From contig NC_135561.1 in NCBI RefSeq assembly GCF_964340395.1, forward strand, positions 19,305,240-19,369,239: 64,000 nt of DNA, given 5' to 3'. A model generated the notes under the pieces. The model worked only from the letters and a program-made list of their open reading frames with translations, did no database searches and was not told the DNA's origin. The position numbers and the translations under genes are program-made. This document shows positions 14,305 through 24,980 of the stretch, piece after piece; position 1 is the stretch's first letter, and every line of letters begins with the position of its first letter. Origin of the DNA: Glandiceps talaboti. Its lineage: Eukaryota; Hemichordata; Enteropneusta; Spengelidae.

Positions 14305-14514
14305 ACAGATGTCAATAAATCAATCACAATGCATATTTTTTGACGTGTCTTTAGAAGTAGATAATTTAGTAAAGAATCATATTTAATAATATCCTATCAA
14401 TTCAATGTATAACATTTTTATCAGTACAACAACGATACGATAGCATTCCAGAATATGTCTCTGTAGTTATCTGCATGTATTTCCACATGGTAAAGCTAGG
14501 TGTGAATAAAACCA

Positions 14515-14520
14515 CTCTCG
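14515..14520 (+). terminator. Polyadenylation signal AATAAA, LDLa gene
   Basis: AATAAA about 210 bp after the LDLa stop codon. Another AATAAA at 14314-14319 lies only 10 bp after the stop and is a less typical distance. Confidence 0.5.
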
Positions 14521-14649
14521 GATTGTTCTGAAAGGTTTTGTTTCGAGTAATTTGTTTTATTTATTTATGTTAAATAATCCCTGTAAAGTGTCTCTCGATG
14601 TGAATCAATTTGACTCAAGGCCACTGCTTACCTACAGATACAGCGACAG

Positions 14650-14663
14650 GCAGGCAGGCAGGC

Positions 14664-14713
<50 letters not shown>

Positions 14714-14756
14714 GTTAATCGCTCGCTCACTCACTCACTCTCTCACTCACTCACTG
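14650..14756. repeat. (CAGG)n/(CAGA)n and (ACTC)n microsatellites
   Basis: CAGG then CAGA units from 14650 to about 14710, followed by an ACTC-rich stretch. The intergenic region 14757-15648 up to the GPCR shows nothing else I can support. Confidence 0.9.
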
Positions 14757-15648
14757 ATTGCTTGATAGATTTTGAGTGTTTCAGAATTTGTTGAAAGTTT
14801 TCTTACCATTTAGCGCTAGCATAGCATGAGCCTACCTTTTGGAAAAAGTTTTGCATAAAAATACTCACTCTAAAGAACTAATTTTCAATCCTGTCAGTGT
14901 CTCCAAATTTCCAACGTGCACGTGTATCAAGCCGATATTTTTACAAATACAGTTCCCAAAATGCAATAATTTCACAAATTCTGGTGTCTGTCCTGAATAT
15001 TCATAATACCATAGTCCACCATAGGAGATAAAAAAAAATTCTGTAATCGTCTCTAAAATGGCACCTTCATCGGTGGTATATGAGCTTTATGAGCATGTTA
15101 CACAGTCAAAGTCATCTAGTATAATGAGCATCATCTTAATCTGACCCTAATTATAAACGGAATGGGCCTTTAAGGGAATCGAACGTTTAAACAGAGTTTG
15201 GTCAATATATAAGAATATCCTACAATGGAAATGATTATTCTACAAAAGATAATAAAACAGGTTTAAAATGATCTTGCAAACCATTACCATTTAACCTTAA
15301 CATATTTGAGGGGAAATGAAGATTATCGAAATTTGACTTATAGGAATAAAATGGATCGCGATGGATCTGATGGTTGAATTGTTAACATGAATACTTGATA
15401 TAAAGATTTAGTATATTGCCAAAGGGATACGAACAATTTCATGAACCTTCAAAATGAGTGAATAAAGAAAAATAACGTGCCTTTTTAAAAACGCCTTTGG
15501 TACTTATTTTCTGTGAATGGTCGAACTTACCAGACAGCTGCACTTCGACTAAAACAGCCACGGGTGTCACGTGGTATGGTGTGATGTGACAACTCTTTAA
15601 ATTGTTTGATCAGAGTTCATACCGCATCACTTCAGCACTGATACGACT

Positions 15649-16710
15649 ATGAACAACACTACCACATCAAGTGATGCTGTGTATGCTAGATCTTCTATAA
15701 AGTTTCCATTACCGTCTGTGACTCAAATCGCATCTTCAGCTGAAATTGTATTTGCGACATTTGCCATTTTCGGTAATCTTTTCTTTATCCTTGCTGTTAT
15801 TCTGAAGAAACGTCTTAGGACATCACAGAATATATACCTGATCAATCTAAGTATCACCGATATCTTCTCAGCCGTATTTGTTTCCTCACCAACGATAGAC
15901 TCCTTTATACATCGTGGTTGGCGATTTGGTTTGAAGGCCTGCGTAGCACACAACCTACTTCACCCGGTCTTGCTAAGTACATCTCTGTGGCTATCTGTCT
16001 GCATCGCAGCTAACCGATATCTTCATGTCGTTCACAGTGGCAAATATAAACTACTAACCAACAAATATAGCATAACTCTATCTCTTATTTTTGCATGGTG
16101 TTTTCCATGTGCAGTACGAGCACCAGGATATGCAGAACCTGGTTACTCAAAATACATCCCGGTTACATTTCTGTGCCGTGGATCTATGAATCAATCGATA
16201 ACTGCAGTGTTGGTTTATATTCCATGCTGTGTCATTATCGTCTGTTACATACTAATCTTTCGATGGGTGAAAATAAGCCGTCAGCGGGTTCAAGCACATG
16301 CAGATAACCAGAGCAGCATAAAGGGAGCCAGTCGACAAGAGATACGAATGCTCTTTGTTTTCTTCGGTATCTTTTTTCTCATTCTGCTTGGCTATCTCCC
16401 ATTCGTGATGCTTGTCAATGTCAGCGACATAATTGGGGTGGCTCCAAATCCAAATGCCTCAACGTTGCTCTACCCTTTAATTCACCTTGGCGGAGTTCTC
16501 AATCCGTTGCTGTACGGGATCTGCAACAAGAATTTCAAGCGTGCGTACAAGCAAATGATCACAGGTGACTTATTCTTTAAGAAAACTTCGAACAATGACA
16601 CGACAGCCGCTAATCGAACAAACAGACAAACTGTTCGACCAGAATCCAGAGTAAACACCGTGTCTTCGGCTGTGCTGGTTCCCCGAGAAGCAGTCGTAAT
16701 TACTGATTAA
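15649..16710 (+). CDS. Class A (rhodopsin-like) GPCR, intronless, melatonin-receptor-like NRY type
   Basis: A single open frame of 353 residues with seven hydrophobic segments at about 30-52, 61-83, 98-120, 142-158, 183-206, 233-256 and 271-290. Class A landmarks are present: GN at 42-43 in TM1, LSITD with Asp71 in TM2, the Cys98-Cys176 pair expected to link TM3 to extracellular loop 2, NRY at 122-124 in place of DRY, Pro251 in TM6 and NPLLY at 285-289 in TM7. TM6 reads GYLP instead of the usual CWxP. An Asn-x-Thr glycosylation site lies near the N-terminus, and the tail is Ser/Thr-rich. NRY is typical of melatonin-type and moody/trapped-in-endoderm-type receptors, so this is best called an orphan of that group. 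It should couple to G proteins at the plasma membrane; the ligand is unknown. The intronless form suggests an old retrocopy or a single-exon family. It lies 1.3 kb after the LDLa gene, in the same orientation but separate from it. Confidence 0.9.
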   Translation: MNNTTTSSDAVYARSSIKFPLPSVTQIASSAEIVFATFAIFGNLFFILAVILKKRLRTSQNIYLINLSITDIFSAVFVSSPTIDSFIHRGWRFGLKACVAHNLLHPVLLSTSLWLSVCIAANRYLHVVHSGKYKLLTNKYSITLSLIFAWCFPCAVRAPGYAEPGYSKYIPVTFLCRGSMNQSITAVLVYIPCCVIIVCYILIFRWVKISRQRVQAHADNQSSIKGASRQEIRMLFVFFGIFFLILLGYLPFVMLVNVSDIIGVAPNPNASTLLYPLIHLGGVLNPLLYGICNKNFKRAYKQMITGDLFFKKTSNNDTTAANRTNRQTVRPESRVNTVSSAVLVPREAVVITD

Positions 16711-16903
16711 ATAGGAATTGCTGATTACCATGACGACTACTGACCTTGTTACCAGACACTGAAACGGAAAGATAATTATGGGTATATTTCATTTTTTAAA
16801 TATTTGAAGTTTTCTAGACAGGGCTGAGAGTTTAACTTATTGCTTTTAATTGTATTGATTGCATAAATGTAAGAGCAAATGTAGGAATTTTCCAGATATG
16901 TAA

Positions 16904-16905
16904 AG

Positions 16906-16958
<53 letters not shown>
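16904..16958. repeat. (TG)n microsatellite
   Basis: TG run about 200 bp after the GPCR stop, with further imperfect TGTGTCTG sequence to about 17035. Confidence 0.9.
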
Positions 16959-16959
<1 letters not shown>

Positions 16960-18144
16960 ACATTTGTGTGTGTCTGTGTTTCTGCGTCTGTGTGCTAACG
17001 TTTCTGTGTGTTAACGTTTGTGACTGTGTGTATACAATGTTAAGCCTATAAATCTGGTAAACAAACTGGATATTGTATTCCTGTGTCCGTTTGCATGAAC
17101 TTATATTATTACAAGATGTAAGACGTCTGTTTCATTATAAATGTGAACGATGTGTGAACGTTTTTTTCATTTCATTTATTTACTGCTTTTGTTAAGATTG
17201 CACATATCAGCCATCGAACATCTAATATTATATGCATGTATATGTATATATATATACTTGTGTGTATTCTGACGATATATCATTGCATTTCAAAATGTTT
17301 TATTGCCAGTTGTAAATACCTAAAGATGTAGAATGTAACCGTGATGAAAGTAAAAATCACGTTTTGAACATTAGCAGTGCATTTACAGATATTGGATATC
17401 TGCATCACCCAGTTAACACGACAAGTCAAAGTGATAATTTTACTTTACGTTCTGACCACCACCTACGTGATCCTTCAAGTTAGTAATTTGACTGCACTAA
17501 TGGTGCTAATTGCGTGGGATGAGTGGTCACAGTATTTAGATCAACACTACCGGGTAAGCTTAGAAGTAGCGTGATAACTTCATAACAAAGGTTATTATGA
17601 CAGAAACGAACGTACACAAAAGCTATTTCTACTAGTTCCTTTTACTTGTCAGAACAATATGTCTACAGGCAAGCCGCTTTGGCGTGCCATGGTTATAAGA
17701 TATCTACCTTCCCTTGAGAAGGGCATTGATCTTTTTTTGCGAAAATACAAAAGGTTTTGTTTTTAAACCTTAGAAAGATACTGTGATAAAATGTAAGGTG
17801 AATTAAGGTTTTTTGAAAAATGATTAATAATCTGTATCGCATTACATAATTAATATTAATATAAATAAAGGCTGGAATATGTTTATGAGTACATCATTAT
17901 TCAAATACAGTATATGACTCGTCTCTTATAAGTCAAGACATTTAAGATTCGCCAACTTTTGCTGAGATTCATTCGAAAGACATCAAGGTTTTCCCCATGG
18001 CCAGGTATATTATGTATCAAATGATAGTTTAAATGTGGGAACCTTTCTCAAACTGGAAGTCGTAAAGAGGTGGAGAATACCTGTGATTAGGCCAAACCAA
18101 TTACTGAACATGCGCAATTACACCTGTGTCGTGTATATACATTT

Positions 18145-18344
18145 GAAAGCTGATACCGCTACTAGTCGTTTCCATAGCAATCATACACAATTTATTTTTT
18201 CATGTAGTTTAACCGGAAAAGGTGATATTTACATTTGAAAATCTAAAGAATACGAGAAAGCTGGTACCGCTACTAGTCGTTTCCATAGCAATCATACGCA
18301 ATTTATTTTTTCATGTAGACTAACCGGAAAAGGTGACATTTACA
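18145..18344 (+). repeat. Two direct copies of an ~89-bp unit, 111 bp apart
   Basis: 18145-18233 and 18256-18344 are about 93% alike, both beginning GAAAGCTG.TACCGCTACTA and ending in GTGA.ATTTACA. No protein is encoded. The surrounding intergenic stretch 16959-18989 shows no gene. Confidence 0.85.
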
Positions 18345-18564
18345 GCTGACTCAAATTGGTATAAAAATTTGGTTACTTTTGGATCAAAGTAGAGGAACAA
18401 TGTGCATGTTTTCCGTGATGCTTGAAATATTCAAGGATGGCACACTCAAAGACACATTTTAGAGAGAGAAAATGTAACATATTTCAAAGATTATTCAGCT
18501 ATTGAAAATGTGTCTGAAGCATCGAAACGTCGCATTCGTTTCCAATTTATCGTTCGACAGTAAC

Positions 18565-18645
18565 TATATTGTACTGTCATATTGATTCTTGAAACCATGA
18601 ACAATATATTCATCAAATTGTCCTTGAATATTCTAACCAAACATG
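18565..18645 (+). repeat. Dispersed repeat fragment shared with ~27645-27705
   Basis: 'GATTCTTGAAACCATGAACA' here matches 'GATTCTTGGAACCATGAACA' near 27663, with weaker similarity on both sides. It is probably a remnant of an interspersed repeat; its ends cannot be set. Confidence 0.5.
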
Positions 18646-18989
18646 AAATGGAGGTGCTCCCGAAGAACAGTTTCTAAAGAAAGAAACTCAAAGTAACAAA
18701 TTTACTTAATCATAAATATGCTAATTATATGCAAATATTTCGCTCCCAAATCTATCACTTTGAATATTTCAAACATTACCTACCAATAGGGGCATGATCC
18801 TTGTCGAGTCAAAATCAAATTTAAACAACAGTACAATATCGTTTGGCAACAGGAATTCTCTATTATCATATATGTTATATCATAAATGTTATATCACTTT
18901 ATAATAAATTGATATGTCACATTTCAAGGCATTGACCTTTTTGTATATGTACACTGTATGTCATTGACTGTCCGACTGACTAATTGAAT

Positions 18990-18990
18990 A

Positions 18991-19050
<60 letters not shown>
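18990..19050. repeat. (CAGA)n microsatellite
   Basis: About 15 CAGA units just beyond the 3' end of the polyglutamine gene. Confidence 0.95.
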
Positions 19051-19051
<1 letters not shown>

Positions 19052-19161
19052 GAATGAGAATGAGAGAAAGATAGCAAGATAGAAAGACTAGAGGAAATAA
19101 GTGAATATCAAGACCTCTGTACGTGCTGATAAAAATACACATAGAATTTCCTTTACATTCT

Positions 19162-19171
19162 TTTATTTATT
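19162..19171 (-). terminator. Polyadenylation signal for the minus-strand polyglutamine gene
   Basis: The plus strand reads TTTATTTATT, which gives two overlapping AATAAA hexamers on the minus strand. They lie about 75 bp beyond the proposed stop codon at 19246-19248. Confidence 0.6.
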
Positions 19172-19245
19172 CATGTTCTTTATCTTGTTTTTTCATCAAT
19201 ATTTTGTTTAAATTAATTGTCCAGTGAAAAGTAAGGTGTGTTTCA

Positions 19246-19726
19246 TCATTGACAAGTTGGTCGTTCATCTTGAAGTTCATCATTTACAAGGGAGACTCTG
19301 GTGGCTGCTAGTGACAGTCTTCTATGTAGTTGTTCTATAATTTTCTCAAGTCGTGTTTCCTTTTCTCCGCATTCATCCTTTAAGAATTAATGCAAAAGTG
19401 TCTTTAATAATATAGAACGCAACAGATGAAGTGAAAACACGCACGCACGCACGCGCGCACGCAGGCACGTACGTACGCACACACATACCCCCACACACAT
19501 ACACATACATATACACATACACATACACATACATACATACATACATACATACATACATACATACATACATACATACATACATACATACATACATACATAC
19601 ATACCTGACAAATATGCACGCGCGCATACACACACACCCACCCACCCACCCACACACACACACACACACATAGACACACACACACACAGACACACACAGA
19701 CACACACACACACACACACACCCACC

Positions 19727-19805
<79 letters not shown>

Positions 19806-20101
19806 GGCTTTCTTTTATCATACAGAAGATTGTTTAGACTCAAATTTCAAAAATAAATAATTCTTACCAGGTCCACGGTATTTAGGGTGGTCAATCCTTT
19901 GACATATTCAGTGACAGCTTTTTGCACTTTTTTTAGTCTTCGAGTACCTGTTAATCGATTGTCTTTTAAAGTGTCTGTGTCCATTAGTTCTACAACTGGA
20001 TATGTTGTTATCCCGAATTTGTTGCGTATTTCGGAATCTGTCCTTTCTTCCCGAATTTGCTGGAATGATTGCATTGGCATGCGTTCGAAAGCGTATGAAT
20101 C

Positions 20102-20157
<56 letters not shown>

Positions 20158-21544
20158 CAAGTACCATTTGACAGAAACGGCAAGCAGAAATTCTGTGGTA
20201 TTCGTCATCGCAGTGACGATACGAAAGGGGGGCAATCCATTGAACACTTTGATGAGTCTTTCGGGAAAGAGTGGAATGCTTTGATGGACTTTGCCTTTGT
20301 GTTCTCAACTTCTGAACGTGCTTTCGTTTCGTTGATCTCCGCTTGCTTCTTTTTGATGAATTCAAAGTGCTATGACTTTTTGAAGCCTTCTTTCTTTCAT
20401 CGTACACTTTTGTCTGTGATATTCTATCACGTGTATCAGAGATATCTGATGTGTAGGGAACTAAAACCGGTTTCTTGCTGTCAGGGGTGTTGTATTCATC
20501 GAGTTTCAATTCCGGATTATCATCAACAATTAACCCCTTAACAGAAGTCGCAGTGCCTTCAGATGTTGTACAACTTGCCTGTTTGTATTTGTCGTTCGTA
20601 AAGGTATATTCATCGGGTACCGATTCCAGACGTACATCGACAGTTAGCCCCGTATCAGTAGTTCCTTGGAATGTCGAGGAACTTACCGGTGTATGGTCAC
20701 TATCGGCACTATCTTTTGGGCTTTGTGGTGGTGTAGCAAACATGTCCACAGGCACTACAATATTTTCCTGATGTTCCTTAACGACGACGTTGCTATGAAA
20801 GTTGCTTGTCAGTTGTGATGCTGCCGGGGGGTCTTGTTGTTGTAGCATTGCTTCGTCATTCGGTTGCTGAAGTTGAGGTCGAGCAGAGCTGTTCTGCTGT
20901 GTATCTGTTGTATTCACTTGCTTTAGTTCTGTCGTTGCCATTGACAATAACGAAAGACTATTTCCTGTATGATCACGATTTGCTGTGTTCGTGTTGTCTT
21001 TATTAAATGTCTCCATTTCAACCTTACCATCTCTTATCTTGGTAATACGTTTGATTGGATAGGTATGCTGGACCATGGTAATGTGTTTACCGTCATTGTA
21101 TATGGTATACCTGATCGGAGCTTCAGATGATTCACCGGTTAGTTCCATACGAGGTGAAGATATGACTCTTAGTATTGGAGCTTGCTGATCATTGTTCACT
21201 TCATATGTATGCTGTATGTCATCTGGTCTGCTATTGGTGCATTCACCAATCTTGTCCGAATGTGTAGAATTCCTATTTTCAACCCTCTTATTTAGTGATA
21301 CTTGTGGACTTATGAAAATTGATGGCATGGAATTGTTTGCTCTGTTGTTTAAGCAACTTCGTTGTAGCATAGCTGGTAATATCCGCCTTTGTTCTATAGG
21401 ATCATTCACAAATATTGATGCTGTAGTAGTTTCAGGTTCAGTTACTACCTCATAAGACGATTTATTGTCAGAAAGCAGGCCGACATACGGCAGTGCGAAC
21501 ATCTGAAGTGCTAATGTACTTGGTTCGTTTCCAATGCCTGCCAT
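19246..21544 (-). CDS. Unrecognised polyglutamine protein, two exons (paralog of 24981-26135)
   Basis: Exon 1 runs 21544 to 19868 (559 codons) and stops at a clear donor (CTG|GTAAGA). I propose a last exon 19377-19246 (AAAG|GATGAA acceptor, phase 0) adding 43 helical, charged residues before TGA, for 602 in all. An unspliced reading would add only six residues. Visible parts: a block near 145-165 containing [15 protein letters not shown], a basic stretch [17 protein letters not shown] at 398-414 (likely nuclear signal), a cysteine/histidine cluster C445-x4-H450-x4-C455-x2-C458, an 18-residue Gln run at 464-481, and [15 protein letters not shown] near 504-518. Most of the rest is polar and low in structure. 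I do not recognise the family. The basic region and C-H-C-C cluster are compatible with a nuclear, zinc-binding role, but that is inference. It is head-to-head with its paralog, 3.4 kb apart. Confidence 0.75.
19440..19801. repeat. Compound microsatellite filling an intron: (CGCA)n, (CATA)n, (CCCA)n, (CA)n
   Basis: Almost the whole 490-bp intron (19378-19867) between the two proposed exons of the polyglutamine gene is simple repeat. On the transcribed strand it reads as TG, GGTG and TATG runs. The long Cys-Val and Met-Tyr-Val-Cys open frames here are repeat artefacts. Confidence 0.9.
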
Positions 21545-23217
21545 GTACTTGTAAGAGAAGAATCAAAAGTCGTTAAAATCATAATCAAGATTAAGAAAAT
21601 AGAAAATCATAAATAAATAAAAACAAACGGGTTTATATATATACAGCAAGATAGTCGCTGAGGGCGGAATTGGGCGAATACTGCACATCCTACGCAACAT
21701 GAGATTACCGTGCGACCACAACAATAGCCGATACTAGACTTGACGCGAACAACATAAAATTATGAATGTATGCGAAATGTTTGATAATTCATTGACTCTT
21801 AAAGATCACGAATAATGCACACAAAATGTGTTTTTAAAACATACCTTTTTAGTTGGACAACATGAGCGAATTTTTTTCTACCGTAAAGTGTCTTTCAATA
21901 CTGGCAAACCTCTTGCTTACCATGCATTCGAAACTGTGCATATTTGTTTGTTCATGCAAACTCCTTACGTTCGAACTGCAATAGCGCCATCACGTGATGC
22001 GTGACGTATGTCAAAGTTCAACAATCGAATGTCTTTCGACATTTCGAACACCAAGTCTACACTGAGATGTGCTATTGTTTGTGGCCGGCAACAACAAAAT
22101 TTAAATCAAAATTGAAGTACATGGGCATCAAAAAATCATGAAAACCTGTGCTCTAAATTATAAATACATTTTTTTTCTGTTATTGTTCATACCTTTACAT
22201 GATACTTCATTACCACTGCAAGCATGCATGCATGACATGAGCATCTATCAGAGTATTCACCAAAGGATGAAGTACACTTTATGTTTTTACTGTAATTTAT
22301 ACAGGGATCTCAGGAAAGCGTTACTAGATAAAATAATACAAATAACTTTAATGCCAAACTTTCGTCATATGGACATATACGATAAACTATACCATCATAT
22401 AATGTTCAAATTTCCCATTCATGCCTCAAACCTTTCACACCAAGCATTTAACCGTAGGAAACCCATTATTTACAACTAAGACGTATGTGATATTTATTGT
22501 ATTAAATTTGATACTTCTGTGTCCTATAAGCCAGAGGGCTGGATGTGGCACTTTTTATATAAATTTTATTTAAGTATTGTATAATTTGATAACTCCACAT
22601 AGGACACTTTAATAAATAATAACATAACATATAATAATCTATAATAGTTTAATATTACAGGAGTACAATAATTATCCAGATTTAGTCATATTTGTAAGGA
22701 GCTTTGCTTCAAATTGTGCCCTCCAGTGGCTCTGTACAGTAGTTGAACACTGTAACATGCCCCCCCCCCCCCCCCACCATAGTGAGTTTTACTAAATAGC
22801 CACTACTCACATTAATATTTATTTTTTCAAAGCTCTGTGTGGCATACATGTAAAACACCGAATTTCACCTAAGAGTTCTAACTATAGATCAATCTATGCA
22901 CTTTATGCTAATACATTGACCTCAGTCACCAACGTATATGCCTAAAACTAGATGAAACATTTCAACATATCACATTTAAGACTTCTGTGACGAATATCGT
23001 ACAACAACGTAGAAATATGGTAAAATGTCCAAAGTAGATTAGATCCACGTACATCTATCTGTATAATCACCAAGAAAGTCATCATTTATATGTGTTGGGT
23101 TTTCCTCGGTGGTCATTCTCGCAAACCAGGTCATATAATTTACAACGAAGTGACGTTACCGTAAAAAGGAGAGTCGTTTATAACGATTAGGGAGGGGTGC
23201 AAGAAATCTTAACATTA
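21545..23217. other. Intergenic region upstream of the polyglutamine gene
   Basis: No gene is supported. A CACGTGATGCGTGACG stretch at about 21992-22007 holds an E-box (CACGTG) next to a CRE-like TGACG and may belong to the promoter of the minus-strand gene. A C homopolymer lies near 22759-22777. Confidence 0.4.
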
Positions 23218-23651
23218 GGCCAAATAGAAAAAATGTGTGGTTCCGATTACATTCAATTTTAGAATAGGCGGGGTAGGTATAGATTTTTTTTTGTGTGAGT
23301 GTCTAGTTAAGGTTTTCCATTGTTTTCCTTATGGTCTTTGTGTTATTTATTTCTCCCTTTTAGATGCACAGCTATTATAGATTGGAAGAACAGTTTTGTC
23401 AGATTCTGCATCCACTATTTCTCTATTCTGCAAGGTACGCCGTGACGGGGCGCCCTCACACATCGGACAACCCCCTCCCAAGGAGGCCGGTGAGGGCGAA
23501 ACGTCACGAAGTATATCTTACAGTCTACTATTTCTCCTGAAACGTCACAATTTTTGCGATTTTTTTTTCTTGAATACGTAAAAAGAGGTTTAGGGTCGGC
23601 AATGGAAAACTAGGTGGGGTCGGTAACCGGAACCAAACAATTTTTTAGGCC
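23218..23651 (-). mobile_element. TTA-flanked MITE-like element, family A, copy 1 (carries a nested element)
   Basis: Relative to the copies at 53737-54098 and 61810-62160 this one is inverted. Ends are GGCC inside TTA on both sides. Terminal inverted repeats contain TGGTTCCG.TTAC and its complement. It has no coding capacity. At 23424-23526 it is interrupted by a second element. TTA target duplications fit PIF/Harbinger-type transposition, but no transposase is seen. Confidence 0.8.
23424..23526. mobile_element. ~103-bp hairpin MITE nested in family A element
   Basis: Flanked on both sides by a perfect 10-bp direct repeat ACTATTTCTC (23414-23423 and 23527-23536). It is internally self-complementary (GTACGCCGTGACG against CGTCACG, GCCCTCAC against GTGAGGGC). 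A second copy, in opposite orientation, lies at 56528-56627. The family A copy at 61810-62160 has the same site with a single ACTATTTCTC (complement at about 61926-61935), i.e. an empty site. Confidence 0.85.
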
Positions 23652-23697
23652 TTATAGTGGGAGTCTCGAATTTTTAAATTACAACGCATGTGCACAT

Positions 23698-23764
23698 ACA
23701 CGCATGCACGCACGTACGTACGAACACATACATACATACATACATACATACATACATACATACA
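23698..23764. repeat. (CGTA)/(CATA)n microsatellite
   Basis: A short run of CGTA then about nine CATA units, ending in CATG. Confidence 0.85.
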
Positions 23765-23986
23765 TGTTTTAAGTAGTAGGCCAAGCTTAACATTCTGTTC
23801 AAGTTCCGATGATTCGGAATCACTTCATACAAAGAATAAAGAAACTATCGCCTCCACATATTTGATAACGACTAAATAAGAATTTCACAATACAGTCCAA
23901 CGTTTACAATGCAGTATCTGGTTTGTAATGCGAAGAAAGAGTTCGGTGTACTGGGTCTAGGGGCTATGGTGTTATCTTCATCATCC

Positions 23987-24253
23987 AATCTGATTAAAAT
24001 CGGATGTAGATGTCAGCTAATCGTTCGTTGTTATTTCACTTCGGTATTTTGCTTGAATTGACCTTCGTGATACATGTTTACATTTTCGTATTGATGGCTG
24101 CCTCCTCATCAAGGCGAAAACGTAAAAGAGGAGGCAGCCATCAAGACGAAAACGTAAACATGTATCACGAAGGTCAATTCAAGCAAAATACCGAGGTAAA
24201 ATAAAAATAAAAAGAACGATTAGCCGACATCCACTTCGGATTTTAATCAGATT
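23987..24253. repeat. Long near-perfect palindrome (hairpin), arms ~120 bp
   Basis: The left arm starts AATCTGATTAAAA (23987) and its complement TTTTAATCAGATT ends the right arm at 24253. The arms pair down to GATGGCTGCCTCCTC / GAGGAGGCAGCCATC, leaving a 20-nt loop at 24108-24127. Small mismatches and a short insertion (about 24195-24215) interrupt it. The loop GGCGAAAACGTAAAA repeats a piece of the right arm (GACGAAAACGTAAA). No family is recognised. Confidence 0.9.
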
Positions 24254-24980
24254 GCTTCATCATCATGCCATTGCAATCACGATATCGCAGGTTAGAAATC
24301 TTCAAAATCCCAGAATGCATTTGAATGGATCAAGATCTACGAAGCCGGCCAGAGGTCGAATCATTACCATGACTACAGAGTTCGTAAATGGAAACTATAC
24401 CCTATATACGCATCGCACTTCTGTGTCGTCAACACACAGTGATAACAGTTATACGTGGATGTAAATGCTGTCGTTAATGAAACAGTTTCTAAATGGACAT
24501 CAACGGGACCTGTAACAGGGTACGTAATAGCATTTAAAACTATTGCATAGAACACGGCCAACATTAGCGAATGTTTGATATTTTCCGTTTGCTCGTTGAA
24601 ACGTTCCAAATGTGTAACTGTGTCGTTATCATACGTAGCGTTCGGATGATGTCGTTCGCTGAAGAGGAGCGTGGTCTGTGGTTTACTCACAGGGCATGTA
24701 CTTTTGCGTGTATGGATAGAGATATGAAATAACTCCTTTACGACTACGAATAGTGTTGATACTTTCACTTCAACTTGATGTTTTGGTGGATGAACACATA
24801 GTGCGCTCATATTCGTAGCAACTTATCAATAAGATTCGCTTATCATCCATCCAGGCAAGGTTACGTGTCCCTGTGGGTTTAACGGTATTACTTTTAGGAC
24901 TGTACTTGTCCTATCTCATTTTCCCATATTTTTGTTCACTTTGTTTCACTTTGCTCTTCTAGGTTGCCTGTTTTTCTAAG

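Noticed and set aside
14189-16710. A single LDLa-GPCR fusion receptor, as seen in some invertebrate and relaxin receptors
   Set aside because: The last LDLa exon ends in TAG with no donor and has a polyadenylation signal nearby, and the GPCR has its own start, so they are two genes.
19373-19843. Cys-Val and Met-Tyr-Val-Cys open frames on the minus strand
   Set aside because: Microsatellite artefacts within the intron of the polyglutamine gene. The same holds for 46120-46431, 53178-53516, 55895-56483 and 63098-63432.
24373-24810. 145-residue open frame on the minus strand between the palindrome and the paralog gene
   Set aside because: Mixed composition and no recognisable motif. No matching donor, acceptor or paralog block was found, so chance cannot be excluded and I do not annotate it.
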